A DNA stretch of 64,000 bases, from the NCBI GenBank assembly GCA_002104945.1, contig MCFH01000001.1:1701001-1765000 (forward strand), given 5' to 3'. The notes beneath the pieces were generated by a model. That model made no database searches. It was not told the origin of the DNA and saw only the letters and a list, made by a program, of their open reading frames with translations. Positions within the stretch are counted from its first letter, which is position 1. Every line of letters begins with the position of its first letter. The position numbers were made by a program, and so were the translations under genes. The stretch is from Piromyces finnis (taxonomy: Eukaryota; Neocallimastigomycota; Neocallimastigomycetes; Neocallimastigales; Neocallimastigaceae). Below are positions 37,217 to 55,082 of the stretch, one piece after another.

Positions 37217-39192
37217 CATAAAACATTACAATACATTAAAATATATATTATTTATTGATCACATTGTACAAATTTTTATTCCAAAAGTTTATTTATTATT
37301 AAATGGAGAATTTTTGATTTTTATATTATTTTTATATTTATTGTGATATTCTGTAATATAAAATTATTTATTAAAATATATTATAATATATAATTAATTT
37401 AACTATATTAAATAAGTATTATATAAATATATTTATTTATTTATTTATGAATTAGTCATATTTTTATTTTTGTACTTTTTAGGAGTATAATGACTATAAC
37501 GCCATAAATTATTGATAGTAATATGATCATCTTAATAAACAATCATAATAAAGTGTATTTAAAAAAGAGGTAATTATTTATCAAAGAGTTTATTTAGCAT
37601 TAATATAAACTACATGACCAAAAAAAAAAAATTGAAATAAAATATCTTTCAATAAATATTATATGAGCTTATAAATACTCTTATTATTTGTAAAAATATA
37701 TATATAATTATACTACTTAAACATACAATACTAATATCAATTGTGATAGAAATTGCTTAGTAGAATAGAGAATAAATATATAAGTTTAATAGGAATTTCA
37801 CTTACTAATAATCTAATAATCAGCTACTAGGGTATACACTACTTAATATTACTTTTTTATTTTAATGAAATATTTGCAAAGCAATTTTTTTAATTTTGAT
37901 CCAATAAAATAAAAGTAAAATTTCCAAATAAATTGGATAAAATTTTCTTTAAAAAATATAGATTAGTTCTATTTATTATAATTTCCTTTTTTAATTAGTT
38001 ACTATTTACTTTCTAAAGTGATCGTTGTTAATATATTAGTAGTATGGAATGGGTTAATGAATTGAAAAAAATACCAACTATTAAATATGAATAAATAAAT
38101 AATTTAAATATATATATAGATAGATAACCTTATTAAATTTTAAATTATGTATTATTAATATAAAATTAAAATTTTTATACTGAAGCTATTTGAGGATAAA
38201 AAAATAAATTTTATTTATTTATGAATTTATTTTTATTTAAACAGAAATTTTATTAAAAAAAATAATTTACAGATTTTATATCATAAAAATTATTCCACTA
38301 CTATAATTATCATTTATCCTCTTTCAATACATTAATATTACCAGCCATAAAATATAAAATACATAATTATTAATACATTAATACATTATTCATTCTTTGT
38401 GTAATATATACCTTAGTTCCAAAATATCTTGTTCTTTTTTTATTTAAAACTAAAAAACAAGTATTTTCAATTAAAAGAATAAAAAGAGAAAATATTGTTT
38501 TTTTTTTTTTTTCTCTTTTTTATTTATTTTGTTTATTAAAATTAAAAGAAAAATATTATTTTACCTTTTCTTCTATTATAAGTCTTTTTTTTTTTTTGCA
38601 ATAACATATTGATTGTACTTGTTTTTAAATGTCCTATTTAATATTTATACATCTTTATATTAATAATTAAAATAATAATTTTATATAGAACGATAAACTT
38701 ATAATATATTTTGGGGAAAAAATAAACAATCTTTACTATAAATCAACAATTAGAATTTAATAATTAAATTTTAAGAATTAGAATTTATATATATATTATA
38801 TACTGATTAAATTTATTATTCCTTAAATGTATATTTTTGTCTTTATAATACAATCAAAAAGAAATAAGCAATAATTGAATATCATATAATATATAATTCC
38901 CATTTTTGGAATTTTGATCAAAGAAAATAAAAATAATAAAAATATATATATTGAAATTGTAATTTGATGGTAAAGTTGTAAGCATCTTTAAATAATCATT
39001 AAATTGTTAAAGAGTAATTAAATATCTTTATGCATAATAAAAAAAAAAATATTATTAAAAATTTTCATTGCAATTTTTTTTAATTACTCTTTCTAATAAA
39101 TTCTTTCTTATAGAACTCAATAATTTAAGCTCTTTTTAAAAATAATAATAATAATAATAATAAATTTAATTTCAGTAATCAAATTGTAAAGA

Positions 39193-43137
<3,945 letters not shown>

Positions 43138-44576
43138 AATAATTTATTCCTTTTTATATATATATATATATTATTATTATCATTTATTTATTTTTAATAT
43201 TTTAAAGAAATTAAAATTTAAAATAAAATTTTAAATAAAAAAAAAAGCACTATATTTATAAATATTATGAATATAATAATATGGAGCAAAAATAATAATA
43301 ATAATAATAATAATAATAATTAATAATATCTATTAAATAAAACACATTTATAAAAAATTATAGCCTTTTTATAATTATAGTAATTTTTATTTTTTTTATT
43401 TTTTTTTTTTTTTTTTTTTTAATTTTTTACTTGTTTTATAAATTTTGTTGTTTAATATTTAATATATATATATATATTTATATATATATCAATTTAATAA
43501 TAATAATAATAATTAAAAAGTTAAATTTACTAGTGCTTACACTAACCGCAATTTCTTATTTAAAAAAAAAAGTTTATATCAAAATTGTACTAAAATAAAA
43601 GAAAAAAAATGAAAATTTTAAAACTACTATAAATAAAAAATTTCCCTTACTCCTTAAAAAAATGAAAATTATTTAAACCCATAATAAAAATGTATTATAT
43701 ATATATTCTACTTTTTTTAAACTGCTTTTTTTTCCTCTTTTTTTTATTTTTTCTTATCCTTTCTAATTAATTTATTTAATTTTTGTTTTCATTTAATTTA
43801 TTTTCATTATTGTTATTTGGTTTTTATTTTATTTTATTTTTTTTTTTTTTATTTTTGTTTTATTTTGCTTTGTTTTGTTTTGTTATTTTTTTGTTATTTG
43901 TTTTTTTTTTTTTTTTTTTTATTTTGTTTGTTTTTTTGTTATTATTATTATTATGATTATGATTATTATTATTATTATTAGTATATTTTTAACATTATTA
44001 TTTGTTATTTATTCATTTTTATTATTAAATTTGAATTTGATATTTTATTATTATATTATAATTATTGCAGTCTAGTTTGTTATTAATTTTTATAAGTTTA
44101 TTTTATTTTATTTTATCATTTTATTTTATTATTTTATTTTATTATTTTATTTTATTGTTTTATTATTTTATCATTTTATTTTATTTTATTTTATTTATTT
44201 TATTTTATTTTATTTTATGGTTGAAGTTTTTTATTGTTATATATATTTTCACTATAATTACTAATTACTAATAAGTATTTATTAAATTATTGAATAATAT
44301 ATAAAAATAAATAAAGAATAAATTATAATTATTGAAAATTTGAATAAAATGGGTTATCTTAATAGTAGTAATAATAATGTTGAACTTTTGTTGTTGTTGT
44401 TGTTGTTGTTGATAAACAATACTAAATATTAAAAATACTAATTAAACACTATAACTATTATATTATTAAAAAAAATTTTAGACTTTTTTTGTTAATAAAA
44501 TAAAATAAAATATATAAAATATGACATGATTTTTGAGAATCATTGTTATTAACGGATTGAATAATTTTTACATAGG
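43138..44576. other. Intergenic region between convergent genes, simple repeats
   Basis: 3' flanks of the DET1-like gene (plus) and the Ser/Asn-rich gene (minus). It holds an AAT run (about 43291-43320), T runs, a long imperfect TTTTA array (about 44094-44219) and a TTG run (about 44386-44411). Frames through these are low complexity and not genes. Confidence 0.65.
44094..44219 (+). repeat. Imperfect (TTTTA)n pentanucleotide array
   Basis: About 25 TTTTA-like units with scattered substitutions, lying between the convergent 3' ends of the DET1-like and Ser/Asn-rich genes. Confidence 0.8.
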
Positions 44577-46865
44577 TTAATAAGATATTTCTAATCTTAC
44601 ACTATTTTGCCTTCTATGACTAAACTTTCTCGATGAAGGCAGTGGAGTTTTGATAGTCATCGTTTTATCTAATGAATCAGTTTTATCTCTATCATCATTA
44701 TTTTCCTTATTTGGTAGTGATGATGAAATAATATTTGTATTGTTTAAACCTGAATTCATTCTTGAATCATCTAAATTTAATGAATAGAAAACTTTATCAT
44801 TTGAGTTCAAATCACGTATAATAATTTCTTTTCTGAGATTACTATTACTTTTTCTATCATTCCTATAATTAGATGTAGAGTTTAATATGGTATTGGCAGT
44901 AGTGGTAACATTAATATTTGGTATATTGTTGATATCAATATTAGTAGGTTTATAATTGACTAAACTTGATCTTTTTATCTTTGAAGGTTCAATTGTTTTG
45001 CTAACCATTGGCATACGCGCATCTGAACCATTTTTTTCGCATACCTTATTATTAGGAGTTTTTGATAATCTAAATTTTTGATAAATACTCTTCTTTTTAT
45101 TATTACTATTATTATTACCATACCAATAACGCACAACTCGCTTACCTTTCTGTTTAGACAAACTGTTAATGGTTAATGGATATGAAACTGAAGTCATTGT
45201 TGAAGATATAGAATTAGATGTAGATACTGAATTAAAAGATGATGCTGATGAAAATGGTATTGATTTTAAATGCTTACATTTAATGACTTCTGTCTCTATA
45301 ATTAATTGTTCTCTGGAATCATTATATTCGTCTTCATTAGAATTAATTGAGCAAAATTCAATATCAGTATTATCCTTAACAACACATACTTGATTTAAGG
45401 GTTTAATTACTGTATTATTTTCATTATTTTTATTCGGACTGGATATAATATTAGTAGCGTTTAACTCTTTAAGACAATTAAGAGAGGATGGTGAAATTGT
45501 ATCCTGGGTATTAGAATCACCAATTGTAGAACTCTGAGATAAAGCATCATCATCACCTAATGGTTCTACTCCAGTTACGATACTGGTTAAATTATTATCT
45601 TTAATAATTGAATATTGGTTCTTATACCCACTTGTTCTCTTTTTTCTATCTTCTTTATCTTTCTTTAATTTAAATATACAAAATACATTACTAAATACTA
45701 ATATAAAATATTTAAGAATAACTGAGAAAAACTGTTCAACTTTTGTTGCAACTGACTTATTCATTGTTGAAAATGAAGTTATTGTTTTCATATCTTCATC
45801 TTCTACTTCGGCGGCGGTGTCATCAATATTAATGACTGTAGAGTTTTCAATAAACATAGTATCTTTTTCAGACTTCGAATCAGAATAAACATTATCAAGG
45901 TTCGCCATAGTATCTCTTTGATTACTATCAATAACATCAACAATATTACTAAAACGGACTGACTTTTTCTTTTTAGCTAAAGTACTCTCACTATCATTAT
46001 CATCAGAATTTACGTATGAAAACGAATAATTCGAGAACACCGAAAAAGATTTTCTTAATGGTGATCCATTATTGCTATCATCAATTAATGCTAATGCGGA
46101 ATAAGAACGAGGTACAAAAACTTGATTACTATTTGATGTATTGATAATAGATGATGGAGATGCAGGAGAATTAGGCGATACAGGAGATGCAGGTATTGAA
46201 GATACTGATCTTGTTATTTCCAGTGCACCTGTAGAAAGATGGAATCCTTTAATATCATGATTATTTGATGATACAACAATAGACAGTTGCGATTGATTAA
46301 GCGTAGTTTCCGAAATTTCTGAAGATGCCTTATTAATTAGCATCGTCTCAGTTTCTTCCTCTGAGGATAAAGACATTACTTCATTACTTATAGTATTGGT
46401 ATCAATAGTATCAATAACAGCAGAATTATTCATAACATCAATAGTAGATAATTTATCATAATTACTATTTTTCATATTTTCCTTTCCAACTATTTTTCCT
46501 TTTAAATCTTCATCCGATGTCTTTATAATGTTCCCTGATAATTCTCTTTTAGAGTTACTTAGCATCATATAATCCTTTAAAGCCTCTCGATTAGAATTTA
46601 ATTCTAACTTCTCATGGCTTAATGACGTATTCAACATTTGTTGTGGAATATTTGCTATTGAAGTATTATCTATTATACCAGAGGTATTTGATACAATACA
46701 GTCAATGGATTCTTCATATGATAATAACTCTGATTTATTATCTTCTTCAATATCTAATTCCTCGTTTATTATTCTATTAAAAGGACTTGATTGTTTTGAT
46801 AGCTGTATAGAATTTACAGGTTTAGAATTTATATTATCAAAATTTATTAATTTTGTTTCGTTCAT
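44577..46865 (-). CDS. Unrecognised Ser/Asn-rich protein with hydrophobic segment and RVxF-like motif
   Basis: I do not recognise this 762-residue, single-exon protein. Most of it is Ser, Asn, Thr and acidic, and probably disordered. A Pro/Ser block (SPVSPNSPASPSS) lies near residue 230. KKKKSVRFSNIVDV, near residue 300, matches the RVxF protein-phosphatase-1 docking pattern (Lys, one residue, Val, one residue, Phe). A hydrophobic stretch near 375-400 (FFSVILKYFILVFSNVFCIF) is followed by the basic KLKKDKEDRKKR and could be a single membrane span or hairpin, with the N-terminal half on the other side. Basic, Ser-rich segments follow to the C-terminus (SRKFSHRRQNSVRLEI). Codon use is sensible along the whole length, so the gene is likely real. 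A membrane-linked PP1 regulator is only a hypothesis. Confidence 0.8.
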   Translation of the reverse strand: MNETKLINFDNINSKPVNSIQLSKQSSPFNRIINEELDIEEDNKSELLSYEESIDCIVSNTSGIIDNTSIANIPQQMLNTSLSHEKLELNSNREALKDYMMLSNSKRELSGNIIKTSDEDLKGKIVGKENMKNSNYDKLSTIDVMNNSAVIDTIDTNTISNEVMSLSSEEETETMLINKASSEISETTLNQSQLSIVVSSNNHDIKGFHLSTGALEITRSVSSIPASPVSPNSPASPSSIINTSNSNQVFVPRSYSALALIDDSNNGSPLRKSFSVFSNYSFSYVNSDDNDSESTLAKKKKSVRFSNIVDVIDSNQRDTMANLDNVYSDSKSEKDTMFIENSTVINIDDTAAEVEDEDMKTITSFSTMNKSVATKVEQFFSVILKYFILVFSNVFCIFKLKKDKEDRKKRTSGYKNQYSIIKDNNLTSIVTGVEPLGDDDALSQSSTIGDSNTQDTISPSSLNCLKELNATNIISSPNKNNENNTVIKPLNQVCVVKDNTDIEFCSINSNEDEYNDSREQLIIETEVIKCKHLKSIPFSSASSFNSVSTSNSISSTMTSVSYPLTINSLSKQKGKRVVRYWYGNNNSNNKKKSIYQKFRLSKTPNNKVCEKNGSDARMPMVSKTIEPSKIKRSSLVNYKPTNIDINNIPNINVTTTANTILNSTSNYRNDRKSNSNLRKEIIIRDLNSNDKVFYSLNLDDSRMNSGLNNTNIISSSLPNKENNDDRDKTDSLDKTMTIKTPLPSSRKFSHRRQNSVRLEISY

Positions 46866-49800
46866 ATTAAAATTATTATATATTTGATATAAATGGTAAA
46901 ATTATAAAATATGTAGGATTATTTATATAATGGTATTAATATTTATAATACGGCGTTATTTTTTTGTACGAATATTACTGTTTCATAAAAATTACTAGAT
47001 TTTCTTATTTATATATATTTTTTTTGATTTATTTTGAATTACATAATATTTACATGCTCTAATAATAAATAACTTCTGTTTATTTTTTCTATAATTTAAT
47101 ATTTTATATAATTAAAAGCTATTTTAAGTTTATTATAATTGGTAAATATTAAGATTATTATTAAAATTTTGCATTAAAAAAATAAAAAATCATTATTTAT
47201 AAATAAATGCTCTTTTATTTCTTTAATAGTTGTAATACAAACTTTATTAATTATTTCTGTAGGTCAAAAATAATTAATATAGTATTTTTTCTTGTATTTT
47301 TATTGTTATTTAATAAAATATAAATGCTCAATAATAATTGATTTTATATCTATTAATTACTTTATTATATATATTAAAAATAAAAAAAAAAATATTTGCT
47401 TATTTTTATAAGACTTGTACTATCTCAAATATATATTATAAAGGTAATAAATAAATATTAAGTAATATTATTGTATTCTCTTGCTAAATTCTTTTATATT
47501 TGAAAAAAATATTGTTACTTCATGAAATATAAAAAACTAATTACTTAAAATAAATTCAAACATGTATTATTTAATTTATTTATATAATAAAATTATATTA
47601 ATATTTAAAATATTGTTATTTAACTTTTTAATATAGCATTTATCTTTTATATCAACGAAATAATAAACAACTATAATGTTTATTATTTTTAACAAATTAA
47701 TCGCAATTTTATATTTGAAGATTTTTGTTATTTCCAAATTTATATTAATCAATAATAATAAGATAATAACTATTACTATATTAATCTATAATATAATAAA
47801 ATTCATATAATTTTTATATATAATATAGTTAACTTTTAGTTTTTGCTAATTTACTATTATATTCATAAATGTAATAGAATTATTAACAATTGTATAACAT
47901 TGATTACTGTAATATTATTTTTTTTTACTTCGCTTTTGCTATTTTGTTGATTTAACACTTTTAATAATAGTATTTAATTTTATTTATTTACTACTATATT
48001 TTTTCTTTCTTTCTTTTAACTGTTATTAATACTAGTGTATTTAGTATTATTTTGCTAATAAAATATTACTATTATTAAAAAATGTAATCAAAATTACGTA
48101 TGTGATTATGTTTTTTTACTTTGAATTGAAATATATATATATATATATTTTCGCTTTTATCGTTTTTTATTTATACTATTATTATTAGTGAAATTATTAA
48201 ATAAATAAATAAATTATAAATTATAAATAAAAATTTATTAAACTAATAAGAATAGTAATGATATTGTAAATAAAAAAAGTGAAGAAACAAAAATATTTAA
48301 TAAAAAATAACTAAATTGATATAGAAATTTCAATTAAATAATAACTGTAAATAGTAAATTATTTTCTTAAAAAGTAATACAAAGGAAATAAACAACTTTT
48401 TAATATTGTTTAATTCTTTTGAATTTTGTAACTTTCTATAATAAATTAGTTATCCTTAAAAAAAATTATATTTTGATTTTTTTGGGAAAAAAAAAAAAAT
48501 AAAACCTTTTATATATATTTGACTATTTACTAACTTTAATAATTAATTTTTTTTTTCTTTTTTTACCACATCATCCATTGATTCAAGCCATTTAAATGTA
48601 CATCTAAATAATATATGCAAAAATCTCAGCAGCAGTATATTTAAATAGAGCTATAATGTTCAATCTTAACCTAAACTCTAAAATATTTTTTTTATCTATT
48701 TCATTAAATTAAAATAAGCAAATCTATTTAATCACATATATAAAATATATTATCATATATTTAGATAGTAATATTCATTATATATAAAAATAAATTAATT
48801 ATTTAAATTGAAATGCTGGATGATTTAAATAAAAAAAAGTATAACTATTATTTTTTTTTTACTAAATTCTATTTGTTAAAACCTAAAAATTTTTTATTTA
48901 TTTATATATATATTAATCAGTATATTTGAATAAATAGATTTTGAAAGTTCAATATATAAATATACTTCAATAAATGGTTTTTATTTAATTTATTAATTAA
49001 TCTTAATTGTTATTTTTTTATTTAAAAAAAAAAAAAAAGAATATTATAAAACAAATAAAACTTATTTCTTGTTTTACATAATTTAATACATATAAACCTT
49101 ATTTTATAATATTCATTGGTGTATAATACTATTATTTATAAAATAACAAAAAATAAGGTAACACATACTATAGTATAATTGATACTACAACACTATTTAT
49201 TAATTAATTTGATAATAAATTTTTGTTACCTATTTATCTATTTATTCATTTATTTTTTATTCAATATTTATTTAAAGTATTATTTATATATTTATTAATA
49301 TAATAATTTTTTTTCATTGAATTTTTTAATATGGGCACATGACAACCACATCATAAATAAAATATATTAGATTGTTCTTTATAATTAATTTCTTTTTTTA
49401 ATTTGTAACAAAATTTAAATGAAATCTACTTTATAAATTGTAATTAAATATAAATGATGGCAGAGTGAAATAATAAAAGTAATAATGACAGTAAGAATAA
49501 AAAAATAAAAGGAAATTGAATTATTATATGTCAATATTTAAGAGCAATTCAATAATCCAAATAAACTAACTACTTAATTTAAGATGGTATATCACGTGTT
49601 AATATGATTAAAATTTCTATGATCTTAATATATTATTATTTATTTATAATAATCTGACTAGCCAATAGATTTTACTCACACTAGAAGAAGAAAAAGAGTA
49701 TAAGACCATTATAAAGACCATTTCAGCATGTCGTCTTTATTCTACCCTAATGCAAATTAATAATATTATAATTATTCATATAGCAGATAAATTAATTATT

Positions 49801-52800
49801 GTCATTAATTCGATTATATAGTTAGCTAAAGTTTTTTCAATTCAAAATATAATAATATCAATTTTGTTTAATATTTAATTTATAATAGTAATAAATATTT
49901 TGTACAACTTCAAATTTCAAATTGTAAAATATATGTTTTTAAAAATGTTATATTTTAAATTTTAACTTTGATATTCCATTGTCACCTAACTAGCAAAACA
50001 AACAAACAATAATAAAAATTATTATTATGATTAGTACATAATTATTGAATTTTACCATGGTTAAAATCAATAACGAAATAACCTATTCTATTGAAAGGTT
50101 AATTATAAAAAGTTTTGCTATTGTTTTTCTTTTATTTTTTATATAATATGAAGCTTATTTTATATATTATTAAAAAAATCCACTTTTTGATTTTATTTAT
50201 GAAAAAATATTAATTATCTAATAAGATAAAGAATGAAACTATAGATATTTATAATAAAAATAAAAACTTTTCAAATGTTAATTCTCTATGTTATTGATAT
50301 TATTAGTAGTTTTCATTTATTTATTTATTTATTTATTTATTTATTTGTATATTTTAAAAAGTGATAAACTGTAAATATTACAGTTTATAGAATTTTTTTA
50401 AATAATAGTAACTATTAATTAATTATAAACCTATTAATTAAACTTTTCATAAATTTTCATCATGTTTTATATTTGATATTATTACATTCATTTAATAAAA
50501 ATAAAATGGTTTTAAATGGTAATTCTCCATTAAACATAATATTATTCTTTTTTTAATATTTATCATTTTTATTTGATAATCTTATATATTACACTGTGAG
50601 AATGTTTTTTATTATTATTATTATTATTATTATTTAATTTTTATCACTTTTCCCATATAACTTCTATATACATCATAATATAATATTAAAATGTGAGAAA
50701 AAGTTTTTATTGATTATATAGTAATAACCATTATCTTATATATTCTTCTGAAGTATTTATCTCATGTTTTCTTTTATCTTCATGTTGTAAAACTTAGAAG
50801 AGTACCTTAATAAATAAAGAATGATTAAAATTTTTAAAAAAAAAAAAAAAAGTATAAAGATAAAAAAAAAAGTAGTATGATAATCTAGAAAGGACAAAAT
50901 TACTATAATATGAATAGTATTCTTCTTTGTTGGATCTTTAACTTATGGTGAATTGCATATCAAAAAGATATTTGAATGAACAACTTTACAGTTCATGGGA
51001 ATCTCATGTTCTATATACAAAGGGTCTTATGTCTTTTCTTATTAAAATATTATTTATCAACAAAAGCTCCATAAACTTACTTTTTGATCGGCTTAATAAG
51101 ACACCTAACATAATCAAGAGCGTCAACATCATATCATATAGTAAATAAATATTCATAATCTTTCGTACTAAGGATCTAATATTAATAATTTAATAAATGA
51201 AATCATTAAGGATTTGTCCTCATGGGAAAACTTAATGAACACCACTATTTTATTTTATTTAGTTTATTAGATAAGAATAAATCCTACACAGCGCAAATTA
51301 TAGTGTTTATCAACTCAAATAGTTATATTTTATATATCTCTTTTTATATATATTTTATTAGTAGCAATAGCAATAATAATTATACTTTTTATTTTATTAA
51401 TAGTTGATATGTATTATTATCTAATATAATGTAAATTTAATAAATTAAATTAATAAAAAAAAAAAAAGTGTATTAATATCATAAAAAAAATAATTAATAA
51501 TAAGAATAGTAATAAAGTTTTTTTAAAAAAAAAATAAAGATATATTCTAATTCTATAAGTTACCTACTAGGTTTTATTTATAGATTAAATCATAACATTA
51601 AAATAATATCTAATTTGCTATTAAGATAACACACATCTTTCAGCAAGAGAATTAAAATTTAGATAATACTTTCAAAATACGAAATGAAAATATATAAATA
51701 CATATTACAATATTACAATATATATTTTAATTTTAATTTTAAAAACTGGTATACGTTAATTACATTAATAAGGTTATATGTTTTATTATTTAATATTAAA
51801 TATAGAATTGATAATTAATGTTATGGATAAAAATAAAGACAAAAAAAAATATTGTAAAATATTATCCCAAATATTAATGTTAAAAAAGAAATTTTTCAAA
51901 GAAAAACTTTAGAGAAACAGAAAATTATAAATAGTTATAGCAAGGAAAATATAACAAAAAAATAATAAAAAAAATAAAGAATATATACACAAAAATTATT
52001 ATTATAATTATTATTTCTAATGCCTTTTTTTTTTTTAAGTTTAAGCTTATTCTTATATTGAATAGCTTGATTATTTTTATATTTTGTTTAATAGTATAGC
52101 ATAATAAATTGGATTTATATTTATCATACCAATAAAAAAAGATAATTTCTCAGCATCATAAAATAAAACAATATTTTATTATATCTTTTAAAGAATATTT
52201 CAATTAATATAATAAATTTTCTTTCTTTATTTAAAATCCTATAAGTTTCTTTTATATAAAAATTGAAAAGAGTATATTTAAAAAAAAAAAGTTTTTTTTT
52301 CATTTAAACATTAAAAAGGAATAAAGCTTTTTTAATTTGTGATAACCTAATCATTTTGATCTAAAAATAAAAATAACATCAAAAATATAATTATTTGATT
52401 AATTATTCTTAATGATTGAATTTAAACTATATAATTAGATTTTGCCAACCGAACATAAATGACCTTATTTTTTATCTATAGAATATATAAAATATTGAAA
52501 ATAAATAATAAAAAATGGTAATTTTAAACTTAACGCTTTATTATATTTCTTTTAGTAAAAATTTTATAATATATATATATATATTTTATATTATTTTTAT
52601 TTGAAAAAAAAAAAATATAATATAAAAAAAAAGTATTTGTTTAATTATTTTATAAAAGTGTTACAGTAAATTTTATTATAATAATTTATATAAAGTCAAC
52701 GAAAAAATAGTAATTTATATGTATTATTAAAATTAAAGCTATAAATACATCTATAAATATTTCCGTTACTATATAATAGATATAATGGAATTAATTATTA

Positions 52801-53430
52801 AATATTAGAATTTGTCATGACTGTAAATAGTGAAATACTCTAATATACATAATTACTATGGTGAAAATAAAAATCATTGTTTAATCTGAAAGAAAAAGTG
52901 AATTTTAATATATGAAGAAGAAAACAGAATAAATTAACAAATATAAAAAAAAATTGAACTGAAAATTATAATATTGTACAAGAAAGAAATTGTTGCTATA
53001 TTGAAACACTAGTATTAGGTAATAGATATAAAAATAAAATAGGAAAATTAACTATATAAAATATTATTTAAGAAATTCTTTTAAACTAATTTAATAATGT
53101 AACATTATTAAATAATAATATATATTATTTTGTATTAAAGTAAAAAAAATTAATTTTAATATTAAATATATAATTTTTCATTCTATTTTTTTTATAGTAT
53201 TAAATATTGAATAAAATATCAATTGTTTATTCTTATTAAAACATTAAAACATCAATGTTAGTTTCTAGTGATATTTCTCTTTTCTCCTAATATTAAAAAG
53301 CTTCATCTCGTCATCTTATGCCATCTAAACTTTTTAACACTAAATATTTCCAATATTTATATACACTAATGAAATTTACTAGAATTTTTTGGTTCAAACA
53401 TTTACATCATTTATCTACATTACATTTATG

Positions 53431-53580
53431 TTACATTTTTATACATTGTAAAAATAATTAATTTTCATACAAAATTTGTATTACGTTTTTATACATTGTA
53501 AAAATAATTAATTTTCATACAAAATTTGTATTACGTTTTTATACATTGTAAAAATGATTAAGTTTCATACAAAATTTGTA
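53431..53580 (+). repeat. Three tandem copies of a 50-bp unit
   Basis: Units start at 53431, 53481 and 53531, each containing TTTTTATACATTGTAAAAAT and TTTCATACAAAATTTGTA. Copies 1 and 2 differ at one base near their start; copy 3 has two substitutions in the middle. There is no spacer between units, so this is a minisatellite and not a CRISPR array. Confidence 0.9.
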
Positions 53581-55082
53581 TTAGAGAAATTACAAATACA
53601 AAAAGAATTCAAGTTACGTATTATTCAGCATTCAAATATATTTGCCTATTTTTTTCTTTAATAATATATTAATATATTTTAATACCAACTTTAATTAGAA
53701 TTTAGATTAATCCCCAATACCAAATTTTATAATCAAAATTCTTTATAAACTATTCTATCCTTGACAAGTTACTCTTGAAATTTGTTTAACTATTCATTAA
53801 TGATTTAGGATTTAATAGTATTTTTTCATTACTAATACCATTATTATTACTTTTAATAACATTACTATTACTATATGTTATATATAAAAACAGTAGATAT
53901 AAAAAAAAGTTCTATTTTTTCTTTCAAATGTAAAATAAATTTTGTGATATTAAAATAATTATTTTATTTTATAATCAAGTTACCATTTCTATAATTCTCT
54001 AATTCCTTTCCTTTTCTCCTATACTCAAATGTTCTAAAAGCCCCTTTATTTTCCTATTTTCTTACCATCTTGTCATGGTATACAATTTTAACACCCCCAA
54101 ACCTATTATTCCATTAAATATTAAATCCCTTTTTAAAAGCTCCAATATTTCCAAAATTTACCTAACCCCTATTTATTTCAATTTTTTAATTTATTTATTA
54201 ATCAATATCAAATACTAATTGTCAAATTCTAAGATAATAAAATTTCATATATAAAATAAATAAAGCAATAAATATTTATATATTTATTAATATTATATTT
54301 TTTTGAAAAGTTTCTGGTAAGAAAATAATTTTATCTTTGCCTAACATATAAAATACAATAATAAACATTATTTTATGTTATATAAATCATTGCTATTATT
54401 ATTATATTATTATACTTGATAATAAAACATTAATTTACAAAAAATATATAAAATAGTTACAAAAATTTATTTAAATAAAAAAAAAGTTTAAAATAAGTTT
54501 TTTTTTTTTTTTTTTTGAAAAATTGAACTATCGGAAAGAAATTAAATTAAAAATATCGGAAGAAAAAAAAATTTTTTTTTCTATGTTAATCTATCAATTT
54601 AATTTGAAACAGGCCTATTCTTCTGTCACACGAATTATTTTTTATTTTAATTAAAATAAAAAAGTATAATTACTAATAAATTTTATTTTAATTCTAATTA
54701 TTTTTATATTGAAAAAAGGATGATATTGATAGTAACAATATTACTAAAACCATAAAGAATTTAACATTTAGCTTTAAATAACTTAAAATTAGCAACTATT
54801 TTTAGTGGAAAAAAAAAAAAAGAAAAAATACTAAATAGTAACAAAGTAACAAATTAATTTATAATAATAAATTTTTATAAATGAAATATTAACCAATAAA
54901 ATAAAATTTAAAAAAAAAAAAAACCAAAGATTTTTGGGTTTTATATTAAATTTTATTCTATTGAAAAAAATATGTATAACAATATCAATACAATTACTAA
55001 ATTAGGAATTTAATATATAATAATATTATCCTTCAAATTAAGAAAAAATAACGACTACCAAATATTCGTCAATATAACTTTT

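Larger units (their letters stand above)
34666..39192. other. Gene-poor divergent intergenic region
   Basis: 5' flanks of the IP6K gene (minus) and the DET1-like gene (plus). No gene is supported. Contents noted: a TTTA tetranucleotide array (35188-35255), a perfect 49-nt palindrome (37168-37216), and three copies of a GGCGTTA/TAACGCC heptamer (35022, 36585, 37497). Confidence 0.7.

Noticed and set aside
43875-44271. Plus-strand Phe/Ile/Leu-rich frames resembling membrane segments
   Set aside because: They are translations of T runs and TTTTA repeats, not transmembrane proteins.
53431-53580. Possible CRISPR array
   Set aside because: The 50-bp units are directly abutting with no spacers, and the genome is eukaryotic.
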